Positions 26,440-35,713 of a DNA stretch of 39,945 nucleotides are shown piece after piece (the stretch's first letter is position 1; each line of letters starts with the position of its first letter). Below the pieces are notes generated by a model. It made no database searches and was not told the origin of the DNA. It saw nothing but the letters and a program-made list of their open reading frames with translations. Source of the DNA: an uncultured Pseudomonadota bacterium (lineage in GTDB: Bacteria; Pseudomonadota; Gammaproteobacteria; Steroidobacterales; Steroidobacteraceae); NCBI GenBank assembly GCA_903885195.1, contig CAISHQ010000127.1, forward strand, positions 1-39,945. Reading direction: 5' to 3'. Both the position numbers and the translations under genes were made by a program.

Positions 26440-27302
26440 CGGGGCTGCAGCGGCGGCTGCGCGAGTATGTGCTGCTGACTCGCCTCGATCGGCCGATCGG
26501 CATCCTGCTGCTGCTGTGGCCGGTGCTCTGGGCTCTGTGGCTTGCCAGTGACGGCGTGCCGGAACCGAAGCTGCTCGTCATCTTCGTGCTCGGCACCGTG
26601 CTCACCCGCTCGGCCGGCTGCATCGTCAACGATTTAGCCGATCGTGATTTTGATCCGCACGTCAGTCGCACGCATTCGCGGCCACTCGCCGCGCGCCGCG
26701 TCTCACCGCACGAGGCAGTCGCGTTGTTCGTGGTGCTCTCGTTACTGGCCTTCGCCCTCGTCTGGCAACTCGATGCCCGCACGATCGCGCTGTCGGTGAT
26801 CGCCATCGGCCTGATGCTGTCGTACCCGCTCTTCAAGCGCTTCTTCCCGGCACCGCAGGCCTATCTCGGCATCGCCTTCGGCTGGGGCGTGCCGATGGCC
26901 TACATGGCAACACAGGGGACGATCCCGCTCGAAGGCTGGCTGCTGTTCGTTGCGGCGGTGGCGTGGGCGGTGATCTACGACACGTTCTACGCGATGGTCG
27001 ACCGGCCCGACGACCTGAAGCTCGGACTGAAGTCGACGGCCATCCTGTTCGGCAAGGCGGATCTCGTCATCGTCGCGCTGTGTCAGCTCGCCATGCTCGC
27101 TGTACTCGTGTTCGTTGGCGTTCGCCGTGGTCTTGATGCGTACTATTTCATCGGACTCGCCAGTGCTGCCGCGCTGTTCGCTCGGCAACTGTGGAGCAGC
27201 CGGCAGCGCGAGCCCGGCGCCTGCTTCAAGGCCTTCCTCAACAACAACTACGTCGGCTTCGCAATCTTTGCCGGCATCGCCATCGCCACCGTCCAGCGGT
27301 GA
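26436..27302 (+). CDS. ubiA: 4-hydroxybenzoate polyprenyltransferase
   Basis: Membrane prenyltransferase that attaches the isoprenoid tail in ubiquinone synthesis, 288 aa, with about eight or nine membrane helices. The two Asp-rich motifs are NDLADRDFDPHVSRTHSRPLA (about 66-86) and YDTFYAMVDRPDDLKLGLKS (about 183-202). Its start overlaps the ubiC stop as ATGA. Its last 55 bp are antisense to the end of comF. Confidence 0.96.
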   Translation: MTGLQRRLREYVLLTRLDRPIGILLLLWPVLWALWLASDGVPEPKLLVIFVLGTVLTRSAGCIVNDLADRDFDPHVSRTHSRPLAARRVSPHEAVALFVVLSLLAFALVWQLDARTIALSVIAIGLMLSYPLFKRFFPAPQAYLGIAFGWGVPMAYMATQGTIPLEGWLLFVAAVAWAVIYDTFYAMVDRPDDLKLGLKSTAILFGKADLVIVALCQLAMLAVLVFVGVRRGLDAYYFIGLASAAALFARQLWSSRQREPGACFKAFLNNNYVGFAIFAGIAIATVQR

Positions 27303-28003
27303 AGATCGACTGCAGCGCCGAACGCGGTGGCGGCAGCCTGCAACGTCGCCCCGGTGGTCAGCACGTCATCGAGCAGCAGGATGCGTAGGCGCGGCGACGT
27401 CGACGCAGGAGGGCCCAACGCAGGCTCGGTCAACGCAGCCCTCGCGAGTGCGCCGCAGCCGCGCGTCGAGAGCGCGAATGCCCCCTGCACGTTGCGACGA
27501 CGTTCGGGCGCCGGCAGCGAAGTCTGCGCGGCAGTGTCGCGGCTACGCAGCAGCCACTGCTCTTGTAACGGCACGCCCAGCCAGGCGGCGAGTTCACGCG
27601 CCAAACGACTCGTTTGGTTGAAACCGCGCTCACGCAGTCGCTGCCCATGCAGCGGCACGGGCACGATGCCATCGACCGCAACTCCATCGAGTGCGATGCG
27701 CGCCGCACACAGCGCACCGAGCACCCGTGCCGGTCGTAGGTCGCCGTGGAATTTCAGGGCGCGAAGATCCTCATCGATAGGCGATTGGTAGGCGAACAGG
27801 GCTCGTGCCTCGCGGTCACCATGGCCGCCTGCGGGCAACCACGGCAGGGACGTCAGACAGGCTTCGCACAGATCAATCGCCCCGAGATCGCCCCGGCCAC
27901 CGCAATACACGCAGCGGGCGCTTATGCAGAAGAAGGTCCAGCGCCGTCCGAAAGACAGTGCGGAGCTGCGGCAGCGCAGCCAGTTAGCGACGTCACCGCC
28001 CAT
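27248..28003 (-). CDS. comF: ComF family amidophosphoribosyltransferase-like protein
   Basis: ComF-type protein, 251 aa, needed for DNA uptake in competent relatives. An N-terminal zinc motif (CVYCGG and CEAC) is followed by a PRTase domain with [18 protein letters not shown] and the PRPP loop [14 protein letters not shown] (about 205-218). The start is uncertain: the ATG at 28003 keeps the zinc motif but has no good ribosome site, and it falls within the left half of the BirA-like operator. The frame continues far upstream opposite bioB, which is not coding. The C-terminal 18 codons overlap ubiA tail to tail. Confidence 0.87.
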   Translation of the reverse strand: MGGDVANWLRCRSSALSFGRRWTFFCISARCVYCGGRGDLGAIDLCEACLTSLPWLPAGGHGDREARALFAYQSPIDEDLRALKFHGDLRPARVLGALCAARIALDGVAVDGIVPVPLHGQRLRERGFNQTSRLARELAAWLGVPLQEQWLLRSRDTAAQTSLPAPERRRNVQGAFALSTRGCGALARAALTEPALGPPASTSPRLRILLLDDVLTTGATLQAAATAFGAAVDLHRWTVAMAMPAKIAKPT

Positions 28004-28035
28004 TGTCGACCGATGGCATTCCTGCAAGTTGACAA
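28003..28035 (+). promoter_or_regulatory. BirA-like biotin operator
   Basis: TTGTCGACC (28003-28011), a 15-bp spacer and AGTTGACAA (28027-28035). Each half agrees at 7 of 9 positions with the proteobacterial BirA consensus TTGTAAACC-N14/15-GGTTTACAA, recalled from comparative work. The right half contains the bioB -35 TTGACA, and the left half touches the comF ATG. Its place before bioB fits repression by biotinyl-AMP-bound BirA. Confidence 0.65.
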
Positions 28036-28057
28036 TCTCCCAGCCGTTGCCGACCAT
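28029..28057 (+). promoter_or_regulatory. Probable bioB promoter
   Basis: A perfect -35, TTGACA (28029-28034), a 17-bp spacer and GACCAT (28052-28057), which matches three of six -10 bases. The overlap with the BirA-like operator makes a repressible promoter plausible. The leader to the bioB ATG would be about 75 nt. Confidence 0.5.
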
Positions 28058-28138
28058 CCCGCGCGGCGGCCCGGAAGGCTGCCCGGCAACCGCGTCGGCA
28101 GGCACGGCCCGAAACCCGCGCAAACGACGGAAAACACC

Positions 28139-29134
28139 ATGGCCGCACCCTCCAAGAGCACCACGAACGACCTGCGACACGACTGGACCGTTGACGAGGT
28201 CGAGGCGTTGTTTGCGCTGCCCTTTCAGGATCTGCTGTTCCGTGCGCAGCAACGGCACCGCGAGTATCAGCAGCCGAACGCCGTACAGATGAGCACGCTG
28301 CTGTCGGTGAAGACCGGGGCCTGCCCCGAGGACTGCGCCTACTGCCCGCAAAGCATCCGCTACGACACGGGTCTGGATCGCGAAGCGCTGCTGGCCGTGG
28401 CCGATGTCGCCGAGCGGGCCAAGGCCGCGCGCGATGCCGGTGCCACCCGCTTTTGCATGGGTGCCGCATGGCGCTCGCCGAAGAAGCGTGACATGGAAGT
28501 GATGACGGCGATGATCCGCGAAGTGCGTTCGCTCGGCATGGAAAGCTGCGCCACACTCGGCATGCTGACGCGCGAACAGGCGCAGGAGCTGCGCGAAGCG
28601 GGTCTCGACTACTACAACCACAACATCGACACCTCGCCCGAGTACTACGAGAAGATCATCACCACCCGCGATTTCCAAGACCGTCTCGACACGCTCGAAG
28701 CCGTACGCGAAGCGGGAATGAGCGTGTGCTGCGGCGGCATCGTTGGCATGGGCGAGACGGTGCGCGATCGTGCACGCATGCTGCAGGTGCTCGCCAATCT
28801 GCCGCAGCATCCGGAAAGCGTGCCGATCAACCAATTGGTCGCCGTGCCGGGCACACCGCTCGCCGATCAAGCGCCCATCGATCCGTTCGATTTCGTACGC
28901 ATGATCGCTGTGGCACGCATCCTCATGCCCCGCTCGGCAGTCCGCCTGTCCGCGGGACGCGAGCGCATGTCGGACGAGTTGCAGGCGCTGGCGTTCTTTG
29001 CCGGTGCAAACTCGATTTTCTACGGCGAGAAACTTCTCACTACCGGCAATCCGGACGTCGAGCACGATCGCATGCTGTTGACGCGACTCGGCATGCACGC
29101 CGCGGCCGGAGCTGCCGGTGCGCTGCACGCCTGA
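28139..29134 (+). CDS. bioB: Biotin synthase
   Basis: Radical SAM enzyme that inserts sulfur into dethiobiotin, 331 aa. Cys62, Cys66 and Cys69 (CPEDCAYC) hold the 4Fe-4S cluster; residues of the 2Fe-2S site lie in [19 protein letters not shown] and [11 protein letters not shown], and an Arg in [12 protein letters not shown]. The ATG at 28139 follows GGA and gives a normal N-terminus (MAAPSKSTT). First gene of bioBFHCD, behind a BirA-like operator. Confidence 0.97.
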   Translation: MAAPSKSTTNDLRHDWTVDEVEALFALPFQDLLFRAQQRHREYQQPNAVQMSTLLSVKTGACPEDCAYCPQSIRYDTGLDREALLAVADVAERAKAARDAGATRFCMGAAWRSPKKRDMEVMTAMIREVRSLGMESCATLGMLTREQAQELREAGLDYYNHNIDTSPEYYEKIITTRDFQDRLDTLEAVREAGMSVCCGGIVGMGETVRDRARMLQVLANLPQHPESVPINQLVAVPGTPLADQAPIDPFDFVRMIAVARILMPRSAVRLSAGRERMSDELQALAFFAGANSIFYGEKLLTTGNPDVEHDRMLLTRLGMHAAAGAAGALHA

Positions 29135-30269
29135 GGCCGTTGCCGCCGCCCTGCGCGACATCGATGCGCGCAACCTGCGCAGGCGACGAGTCCTCGCCGG
29201 CGATGGGCGCGTCAACTTCTGCAGCAACGATTATCTCGGTCTCGCACAGGATCCCCGCGTTGCCGGTGCGATGGCCGATGCGGCACGCCGACTCGGTGCG
29301 GGCTCCGGTGCGTCGCACCTGATCAGCGGCCACTGCGCCGAACACGAGGCTCTCGAGCGGGAAGTAGCCGAATTCATTGGGCGCGAGCGTGCGCTGGTTT
29401 TTTCGACCGGCTACATGGCCAATCTCGGCGTACTCGGTGCGCTGGCCGACCGACGCGACCTGTTGATCGCCGACGAACTCAACCATGCCTCATTGATCGA
29501 TGCGGTGAGGCTCGTCCGCTCACCGCAAAATCTGCGCTACGTGCATGCCGATGCGAACGCAGCCCACGCGCTGCTCGATGCGTACGCGCCGGCGGCGGCC
29601 GCAGAGGGTGGCGGTGCATTCGTCATCACCGACGGCGTGTTCAGCATGGATGGAGACGTGGCGCCACTGCCCGCCCTGGCGGCCGCTGCTCTGCAACATG
29701 CCGCATGGCTCATCGTTGACGATGCGCATGGCATCGGCGTGATCGGCGCCACGGGCCGCGGCAGTTGCGAGCACCACGCGCTTGGCACACGCGAAGTCCC
29801 CGTACTCATCGGCACCTTCGGCAAGGCGCTCGGTACTTTCGGCGCCTTCGTCGCGGGCGATGCCGATGTCATCGAACTGATCCTGCAGCGCGCTCGCTCG
29901 TACATCTACACCACGGCGCTGCCACCGGCGGTGGCGGCAGCCACGCGATGCGCACTCGAGATCGTGCAGACGGAGTCGTGGCGTCGGCAGCATGTGCAGT
30001 CGCTCGTCGAGCGGTTTCGCACGGGCGCACGCCAACGCGGGCTGCAACTCGTCGAATCGGCGACACCGATTCAACCTTTGATTCTCGGCGCTGAAGACAA
30101 GGCGCTCGCGGCCAGTGCGCAGTTGGCCGAAGCCGGCTATCGCGTCACCGCGATCCGCCCGCCGACCGTACCGCCCGGCACCGCACGGCTGCGCATCACG
30201 CTCTCGGCTGCGCACACGCCGGAGCAGGTGGACGGTTTGCTCGCAGCTCTCGAGAGGGCCTGCGTGTGA
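29118..30269 (+). CDS. bioF: 8-amino-7-oxononanoate synthase
   Basis: PLP enzyme joining pimeloyl-ACP and alanine, 383 aa. The PLP Lys is Lys236 in [23 protein letters not shown] (about 201-210) and [11 protein letters not shown] are also conserved. The GTG start at 29118 (GGAG upstream) overlaps bioB by 17 bp. Its stop overlaps the bioH GTG as GTGA. Confidence 0.96.
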   Translation: MRCTPEAVAAALRDIDARNLRRRRVLAGDGRVNFCSNDYLGLAQDPRVAGAMADAARRLGAGSGASHLISGHCAEHEALEREVAEFIGRERALVFSTGYMANLGVLGALADRRDLLIADELNHASLIDAVRLVRSPQNLRYVHADANAAHALLDAYAPAAAAEGGGAFVITDGVFSMDGDVAPLPALAAAALQHAAWLIVDDAHGIGVIGATGRGSCEHHALGTREVPVLIGTFGKALGTFGAFVAGDADVIELILQRARSYIYTTALPPAVAAATRCALEIVQTESWRRQHVQSLVERFRTGARQRGLQLVESATPIQPLILGAEDKALAASAQLAEAGYRVTAIRPPTVPPGTARLRITLSAAHTPEQVDGLLAALERACV

Positions 30270-31048
30270 GCGCCGCACCGCTCGTCATGCTGCACGGCTG
30301 GGCCCTTAACCTGCGGGTGTTCGACGATCTCGCAGCACAGCTGCGTGCGGAGCCGCTGGTGCCGCACCGCGACATCCTGCGACTCGACCTGCCCGGTCAT
30401 GGTCGTGCCGCAGAGCCCGCGAGTCTGTATGGCCACGACGCCGAGGGCGCCTGGGACATCGTTGCCGTAGCACGACACGTGCTCGCACAGTTGCCGCCGC
30501 GGTGCGCGCTACTCGGTTGGTCACTGGGTGCGAAACTGGCGCTGCACATCGCGGCGATTGAACCCGCGCGGATCGAGCGGCTGGCGCTGCTCTGCGCCAC
30601 GCCGCGCTTTGCGCAAGCGCCTGACTGGCCGTATGGCTCGCCCTCGAGCGTACTCGGCGCGTTCGCGGATCATCTGCAACGTGACTACCGACGCACCGTC
30701 CGGGAATTTCTGGAATTACAGGTGCGCGGCAGCGCGAACGCAGACACGGCGCTCGCCGCGCTGCAGGCGGCACTGCTCGCCCAGGGAGAGTGTCCGCCCG
30801 ACACACTGCGCCGCGCGGCACGCATGCTGCACGCCGTCGATCAGCGAGCGGCGCTTCGCGACGTACGCGTACCAACGCTCGTCATCGCAGGTGAATACGA
30901 CAGACTCGTGCATCCGCGAGCCTCGGCAGCGCTCGCGGAGCTGTTGCCCGACGCACGATTCGTGCAGATCGCCAAAGCGGGGCACGCGCCGTTCCTCTCG
31001 CATCCAGCTGAAGTCATCGCCGTGCTGCGCGCATTTCTCGAAGCATGA
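30266..31048 (+). CDS. bioH: Pimeloyl-ACP methyl ester carboxylesterase
   Basis: Alpha/beta hydrolase, 260 aa, that removes the methyl group from pimeloyl-ACP methyl ester. Nucleophile Ser86 lies in LGWSLGAKL, with the acid in IAGEYDRLVHP and the His in KAGHAPFLSHP; LHGWALN near the N-terminus forms the oxyanion region. The GTG start is coupled to bioF. After its stop comes a start-codon repeat leading to bioC. Confidence 0.93.
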   Translation: MSAAPLVMLHGWALNLRVFDDLAAQLRAEPLVPHRDILRLDLPGHGRAAEPASLYGHDAEGAWDIVAVARHVLAQLPPRCALLGWSLGAKLALHIAAIEPARIERLALLCATPRFAQAPDWPYGSPSSVLGAFADHLQRDYRRTVREFLELQVRGSANADTALAALQAALLAQGECPPDTLRRAARMLHAVDQRAALRDVRVPTLVIAGEYDRLVHPRASAALAELLPDARFVQIAKAGHAPFLSHPAEVIAVLRAFLEA

Positions 31049-31085
31049 GCCGCGACGCATGAGCCCTCGACGCATGAGCAATGAC
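31045..31085 (+). repeat. Repeated ATGAGC units at the bioH/bioC junction
   Basis: ATGAGCCGCGACGC (31045-31058), ATGAGCCCTCGACGC (31059-31073) and the partly matching ATGAGCAATGAC (from 31074). The first ATG overlaps the bioH TGA and opens MSRDA, stopping at TGA 31060-31062 on the second ATG. The second and third ATG are both in the bioC frame. Confidence 0.85.
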
Positions 31086-31796
31086 CCGCAAGATGACGCA
31101 CGCATCGAGCTGCTCTCGCGGCTCGAGCATTTCGCGCTGCAGCCGCGCACAGTGCTCGATCTCGGCGGCGCCGTCACCGGAACCGACGATCGCGTGTTGC
31201 GAGGGCGCTTTCCACAGGCGCGCATCATCCTCAGCCGCAGTGTTAGCCGCAGTCTCGGCCGCCGTGCAACGGCCACTTCGATCGCGGATGTTGAGCACGG
31301 CGCGCAAGCGACGAACGTCGTCGGCCGACTGCAGCAGTGGTGGAAGCGCCTCGTGCGCAGTGGCGGAGCACCGCTGGAACGCATCACGGCTGAGCCCGAC
31401 GCCCTGCCATTGCCGGATGGCAGCGTGGATCTCGTGCTCGGTCACTGGCTGATGCCCGGTGTGGAGTCGCTCGATGCCGTGCTCGTGGAGATTCGCCGCT
31501 GCCTCGCACCAGGCGGGCTATTTCTTTGGACGAGCGCGGGACCCACGCCCGGCGAGACGTCGAGCCAAGATGCGATCGACATGCACGATCTGGGTAGTGC
31601 ACTCACCCGCGCGGGGTTCATCGAACCGGTGCTCGATGTCGATCGGTATCCGGCCGCGCGTCTCGAGATCATCCATGCCGCAGCGTTCGCGGGCGAAGCC
31701 GTGCGCAACATGCCGGACGAAGTGCTCGTGCCACTCGATTCGCTGCGGCGTCGCCGCGAGCCGATCCCGACGCCACCACCCGGAGAGTCGTCATGA
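31059..31796 (+). CDS. bioC: BioC-like malonyl-ACP methyltransferase (divergent)
   Basis: Class I SAM-methyltransferase-like protein, 245 aa, placed between bioH and bioD where bioC is expected. BioC methylates malonyl-ACP to start pimelate synthesis. The middle aligns in style with BioC: LPLPDGSVDLVLGHWLM, EIRRCLAPGGLFLWTSAGP, then DLGSALTRAGFIEPVLDVD. SAM motif I, however, reads VLDLGGAVTGTDD rather than the usual VLD.G.G.G, the N-terminal helix of BioC is short, and NLALQW is replaced by LGHWLM. Start may be ATG 31059 or 31074. It may be a diverged active BioC or a partner protein. Confidence 0.75.
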   Translation: MSPRRMSNDPQDDARIELLSRLEHFALQPRTVLDLGGAVTGTDDRVLRGRFPQARIILSRSVSRSLGRRATATSIADVEHGAQATNVVGRLQQWWKRLVRSGGAPLERITAEPDALPLPDGSVDLVLGHWLMPGVESLDAVLVEIRRCLAPGGLFLWTSAGPTPGETSSQDAIDMHDLGSALTRAGFIEPVLDVDRYPAARLEIIHAAAFAGEAVRNMPDEVLVPLDSLRRRREPIPTPPPGESS

Positions 31797-32542
31797 GCTC
31801 GGCGCCCAAGGCGGCCCGCCGGCTATTCATCGCGGGCACCGATACCGAAATCGGCAAGACGCACGTAGCCTGCGCGCTGCTCAGGGCGGCGCGTCAGCGC
31901 GGCCAGCGTGTTGCAGCGATCAAACCCATCGCGGCCGGCGCCGAACCGACACCGGACGGTCTGCGCAATGAGGATGCCCTCGCGCTGCTAGCCGCCGCAC
32001 GCGGCCTGCCTGCGGGCACGGCATTCGCTGCCGAGGACTATGCCGAGGTCAACCCTTACTGCTTCGCCGCCCCGGTCTCGCCGCACATCGCGGCGGCGGA
32101 AGCCGGAGTCGAGGTGAACCTCAACCTCATTCGAGCTCTGGCCGACCGGGCCGCCGCCAAAAATGACTGGCTGGTGGTCGAGGGTGCGGGGGGTTGGCGC
32201 GCACCTCTCAGCGACACGGCCTCGATGGCCGACCTCGCAACGACCCTCAGCGATCCCGTTCTGCTCGTGGTCGGCGTCCGCCTCGGCTGCCTCAACCATG
32301 CCGTACTGACCGCCGAAGCGATCCGTCGCTCGGGACTGCCACTCGTCGGCTGGGTCGCCAACCACATCGATCCGCAGATGCCGCGCGTGGCGGAGAACCT
32401 CGCCATGCTGGAGCGTCTGCTCGGCAGCGCACCGCTCGGGGTATTTCCCCACGACCGCTCGGGCGAGGGTACCTCGCAGGCGGCGCTGACCGCATTCGAC
32501 CGCCTGACGGTCGTGATAGAACAAGTCGCGAACCTGCGCTAA
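31793..32542 (+). CDS. bioD: Dethiobiotin synthetase
   Basis: ATP-dependent carboxylase that closes the ureido ring of dethiobiotin, 249 aa. The P-loop GTDTEIGKT is at residues 15-23, the substrate Lys in AIKPIAAGAE, and EGAGGWRAPLSD holds the Mg2+/substrate loop. The start overlaps bioC as ATGA. Last gene of the biotin operon; 78 bp separate it from the DUF2244 gene. Confidence 0.96.
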   Translation: MSSAPKAARRLFIAGTDTEIGKTHVACALLRAARQRGQRVAAIKPIAAGAEPTPDGLRNEDALALLAAARGLPAGTAFAAEDYAEVNPYCFAAPVSPHIAAAEAGVEVNLNLIRALADRAAAKNDWLVVEGAGGWRAPLSDTASMADLATTLSDPVLLVVGVRLGCLNHAVLTAEAIRRSGLPLVGWVANHIDPQMPRVAENLAMLERLLGSAPLGVFPHDRSGEGTSQAALTAFDRLTVVIEQVANLR

Positions 32543-32620
32543 GCCATTGACTGGCAGGGCTTTTAGGGCTGCACCTATCATCCTTTGCCACCTTTCCCTT
32601 GAGTCGACGGCGGAGTGCCG

Positions 32621-33091
32621 ATGACGAGGATCGAAATTTCTCCCCACTGCTCCCTGAGCCCGCGTGGGGCGCGAATTTTCCTGCTCACTGCCGCAGCGGC
32701 CTCGCTGTCGGTGGCCTTGCCGCTGACCCTGCTCGGCTTCTGGCCGGTGCTGCCGTTCGCAGGAATCGAACTCGCCCTGCTGACCTGGGCACTGCGTCGC
32801 AGCATGGCCCGCGGCGCCCATCGTCAATGCATCACCGTGTCGGAAAATTCCGTGCTGATCGAGGACTTGGAGCCGCCTCGGGTCTCGCGCGTGGAGTTCC
32901 CGCGACACTGGACGCAAGTTAGAATTCGCGCCGGGGGTTCGCCGCTGCATCCGAGTCGACTGACCGTCGAATCGCGGGGTCGCCAGCACGAAATCGGTCG
33001 GTTCCTGAACGAACAGGAACGGCTCGGTCTCGCGCAGCGACTCCGGCGTCTGATCGGGCGCATGGATGAATCTCCACCGCTGTCGGTCTGA
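32621..33091 (+). CDS. DUF2244 domain membrane protein
   Basis: 156-aa protein with two adjacent membrane segments (about residues 22-60) and a C-terminal soluble part. It belongs by sequence style to DUF2244, often found just upstream of cytochrome oxidase genes. Function is not established. The ATG at 32621 has GGAG 6 nt upstream. A hairpin at 33094-33118 separates it from coxB. Confidence 0.85.
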   Translation: MTRIEISPHCSLSPRGARIFLLTAAAASLSVALPLTLLGFWPVLPFAGIELALLTWALRRSMARGAHRQCITVSENSVLIEDLEPPRVSRVEFPRHWTQVRIRAGGSPLHPSRLTVESRGRQHEIGRFLNEQERLGLAQRLRRLIGRMDESPPLSV

Positions 33092-33093
33092 CG

Positions 33094-33118
33094 GCGTTGT
33101 CGGCATCGCCGGCAACGC
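33094..33118 (+). terminator. Hairpin before coxB
   Basis: GCGTTGTCGGC (33094-33104), loop ATC, GCCGGCAACGC (33108-33118): an 11-bp stem with one G-U pair just after the DUF2244 stop. There is no U tract, so termination or RNA processing are both possible. I see no strong promoter pair in the remaining gap to coxB. Confidence 0.45.
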
Positions 33119-33173
33119 GGCAAACCGCCCGCGCCGTATCGAATTTTTGGCTTAGTGCACTATCGGGTATTCC

Positions 33174-34067
33174 ATGACCAAAGCAATCCGTCGCGTCCCG
33201 TCGGTTCTCGCCCTGAGCGCCGCGGCATTCGCCTCCCTCAGCGCCCACGCCGAGTGGGGCAACCTCAACATGCCGGTGGGCGTCACCGAACTGTCCAAGG
33301 AAATCCACTCGCTGCACATGACCATCTTCTGGTGGTGCGTGGCGATCGGCGTGTTCGTGTTCGGCTGGATGATCTGGTCGCTGGTGGCGTTCCGCAAATC
33401 GCAGGGCGCCAAACCCGACACCACCATGGTGCACAGCACCAAGGCGGAGATCATCTGGACGGTGATTCCGGTCGGCATCCTCGTCATCATGGCCATCCCG
33501 GCGGCGCGTACGCTGATCGCCATCGAAGACATGCGCGGTTCGGAGATCAGCATCAAGGCCACTGGGTACCAGTGGAAATGGCAGTACGAGTATCTCGGCG
33601 AGGATGTCAGCTTCTTCTCGCAACTCGACCGTCAGAGCGATGAAGCGCGTCAGCTGAAGTCGGGCGTCGATCCCAACTCCGTGCAGGACTACCTGCTCAA
33701 TGTCGACAACCCGATGGTCGTCCCCGAGGACACCAAGATTCGCATGCTGCTGACCGGCCAGGATGTGATCCACGCCTGGTGGGTGCCGGCATTCGGCATG
33801 AAGAAGGATGCCATCCCCGGCACCATCAACGAATTGTGGTTCAAGGTCGATGCCGGCAAAACCGGCATCTATCGCGGCCAGTGCGCGGAACTCTGCGGCC
33901 GTGACCACGGCTTCATGCCGGTGGTCGTCAAGGTCGTCACCAAGGAAGAGTACAAGGCTTGGCTCGCCGCGCAGAAAGCGGCCGCTTCGCCGGCACCCGC
34001 CGAAGCCCCAGCAGATGCTCCGGCGGCCGATGCCGTAGCCGCCCTGCCTGCCGCACCGCGCGGTTGA
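33174..34067 (+). CDS. coxB: Cytochrome c oxidase subunit II
   Basis: CuA-bearing subunit of the aa3 oxidase, 297 aa. A signal peptide ending SAHA, two membrane helices (about 45-70 and 90-115), then the periplasmic cupredoxin domain. CuA ligands are in DVIHAWWVPAFG and GQCAELCGRDHGFMPV (two Cys, His, Met). The C-terminus is an Ala/Pro-rich tail of about 30 residues. It accepts electrons from cytochrome c. First subunit gene of the cox cluster. Confidence 0.97.
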   Translation: MTKAIRRVPSVLALSAAAFASLSAHAEWGNLNMPVGVTELSKEIHSLHMTIFWWCVAIGVFVFGWMIWSLVAFRKSQGAKPDTTMVHSTKAEIIWTVIPVGILVIMAIPAARTLIAIEDMRGSEISIKATGYQWKWQYEYLGEDVSFFSQLDRQSDEARQLKSGVDPNSVQDYLLNVDNPMVVPEDTKIRMLLTGQDVIHAWWVPAFGMKKDAIPGTINELWFKVDAGKTGIYRGQCAELCGRDHGFMPVVVKVVTKEEYKAWLAAQKAAASPAPAEAPADAPAADAVAALPAAPRG

Positions 34068-34100
34068 TCCAAAGAATTCAGCAAAAGAGCACATAACATC

Positions 34101-35705
34101 ATGGCCAACTCCACCACCGCCCACGCCCACGACGACCACGATCACAAGCCGCACGGCATCAAGCGCTGGCTGTACGCGACCAACCACAAGGACATCGGCA
34201 CGATGTACCTGGTATTCGCCTGCGCCATGTTCTTCATGGGCGGTGCGATGGCGCTCGTCATCCGCGCGGAGTTGTTCCAGCCGGGACTGCAGTTCGTCGA
34301 CCCGGGCTTCTTCAACTCCATGACCACGATGCACGCGCTGCTGATGATCTTCGGCGCCGTGATGCCGGCGTGGACGGGGCTCGCCAACTGGATGGTGCCG
34401 ATGCAAGTGGGCGCCCCCGACATGGCGCTGCCGCGACTCAACAACTTCAGCTTCTGGCTGCTGCCCTTTGCCTTCACGCTGCTGCTGCTGACGCTGTTCG
34501 TGCCCGGTGGCGCGCCGGCCGGCGGCTGGACGCTGTACCCGCCGCTGTCGCTGCAGGCCGGTGACAGCTTTCCGCTCACCATCTTCGCCATCCACTTGAT
34601 GGGTATCTCGTCGATCCTCGGCGCCATCAACGTCGTCGTTACCATCCTCAACATGCGCGCACCGGGCATGGGCCTGCTGAACATGCCGCTGTTCTGCTGG
34701 ACTTGGTTGATCACGGCTTATCTGCTGATCGCCGTGATGCCGGTGCTCGCGGGCGCCGTCACCATGCTGCTCACCGACCACTTCTTCGGCACGAGCTTCT
34801 TCACGGCTTCAGGCGGCGGCGATCCGGTGATGTTCCAGCACATCTTCTGGTTCTTCGGTCACCCCGAGGTGTACATCCTGATCCTGCCGGCGTTCGGCGT
34901 CGTGTCGGAGATCATCCCGACCTTCGCGCGCAAGCCGCTGTTCGGCTACGAGTCGATGGTCTATGCCACGGCGTCCATTGCCTTCCTGTCGTTCATCGTC
35001 TGGGCGCACCACATGTTCACCGTGGGCATGCCGCTCGCAGGGCAGTTGTTCTTCATGCTCTCGACCATGCTGATCGCCGTGCCGACCGGCGTGAAGGTCT
35101 TCAACTGGTGCGCCACGATGTGGAAGGGCTCGATCAGCTTCGAAACACCGATGCTGTTTGCGCTCGCCTTCCTGTTCCTATTCACTCTGGGCGGCTTCTC
35201 GGGTCTGATGCTCGCGATCGTGCCGGCCGACTTCCAGTACCACGACAGTTACTTCGTCGTCGCGCACTTCCACTACGTGCTGGTGCCGGGCGCCGTATTC
35301 GCCATCATGGCGGGCGTCTACTACTGGCTGCCGAAGTGGAGCGGTCGCATGTACAACGAGAAGGTCGGCAAGCTGCACTTCTGGCTGTCGACCATCGGCG
35401 TGAACGTGCTGTTCTTCCCGCAGCACTTCCTGGGTCTTGCCGGCATGCCGCGGCGCATCCCGGACTACTCGACGCAGTTCGCCGACTGGAACATGGTCTC
35501 CTCGATCGGCGCGTTCATCTTCGGCTTCTCGCAGTTGCTGTTCGTCTACGTCGTCTGGAACGCGGTGCGCTCGGGCGAGAAGGCCCCGGCCCGTCCGTGG
35601 GAAGGCGCACACGGCCTCGAGTGGGAGCTGCCGACGCCGGCGCCGTACCACAGCTGGGACACGCCGCCGCCGCGTAACGTCATCACTCAAGGCGCGATGC
35701 ACTGA
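34101..35705 (+). CDS. coxA: Cytochrome c oxidase subunit I
   Basis: Heme a/a3-CuB catalytic subunit, 534 aa with 12 membrane helices. Heme a His lies in [10 protein letters not shown], CuB His in [10 protein letters not shown] (with the cross-linked Tyr) and WAHHMFTVG, and the a3 and a His in [10 protein letters not shown]. The D-channel Asp is in [11 protein letters not shown] and the K-channel Lys in PTGVKVF, so it is an A-type pump. A His/Asp-rich N-terminus (HAHDDHDHK) precedes the first helix. Confidence 0.98.
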   Translation: MANSTTAHAHDDHDHKPHGIKRWLYATNHKDIGTMYLVFACAMFFMGGAMALVIRAELFQPGLQFVDPGFFNSMTTMHALLMIFGAVMPAWTGLANWMVPMQVGAPDMALPRLNNFSFWLLPFAFTLLLLTLFVPGGAPAGGWTLYPPLSLQAGDSFPLTIFAIHLMGISSILGAINVVVTILNMRAPGMGLLNMPLFCWTWLITAYLLIAVMPVLAGAVTMLLTDHFFGTSFFTASGGGDPVMFQHIFWFFGHPEVYILILPAFGVVSEIIPTFARKPLFGYESMVYATASIAFLSFIVWAHHMFTVGMPLAGQLFFMLSTMLIAVPTGVKVFNWCATMWKGSISFETPMLFALAFLFLFTLGGFSGLMLAIVPADFQYHDSYFVVAHFHYVLVPGAVFAIMAGVYYWLPKWSGRMYNEKVGKLHFWLSTIGVNVLFFPQHFLGLAGMPRRIPDYSTQFADWNMVSSIGAFIFGFSQLLFVYVVWNAVRSGEKAPARPWEGAHGLEWELPTPAPYHSWDTPPPRNVITQGAMH

Positions 35706-35713
35706 GACTCGCC

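Noticed and set aside
28004-29227. N-terminal extension of comF on the minus strand
   Set aside because: The frame stays open opposite bioB but has no family similarity; the zinc motif begins after 28003.
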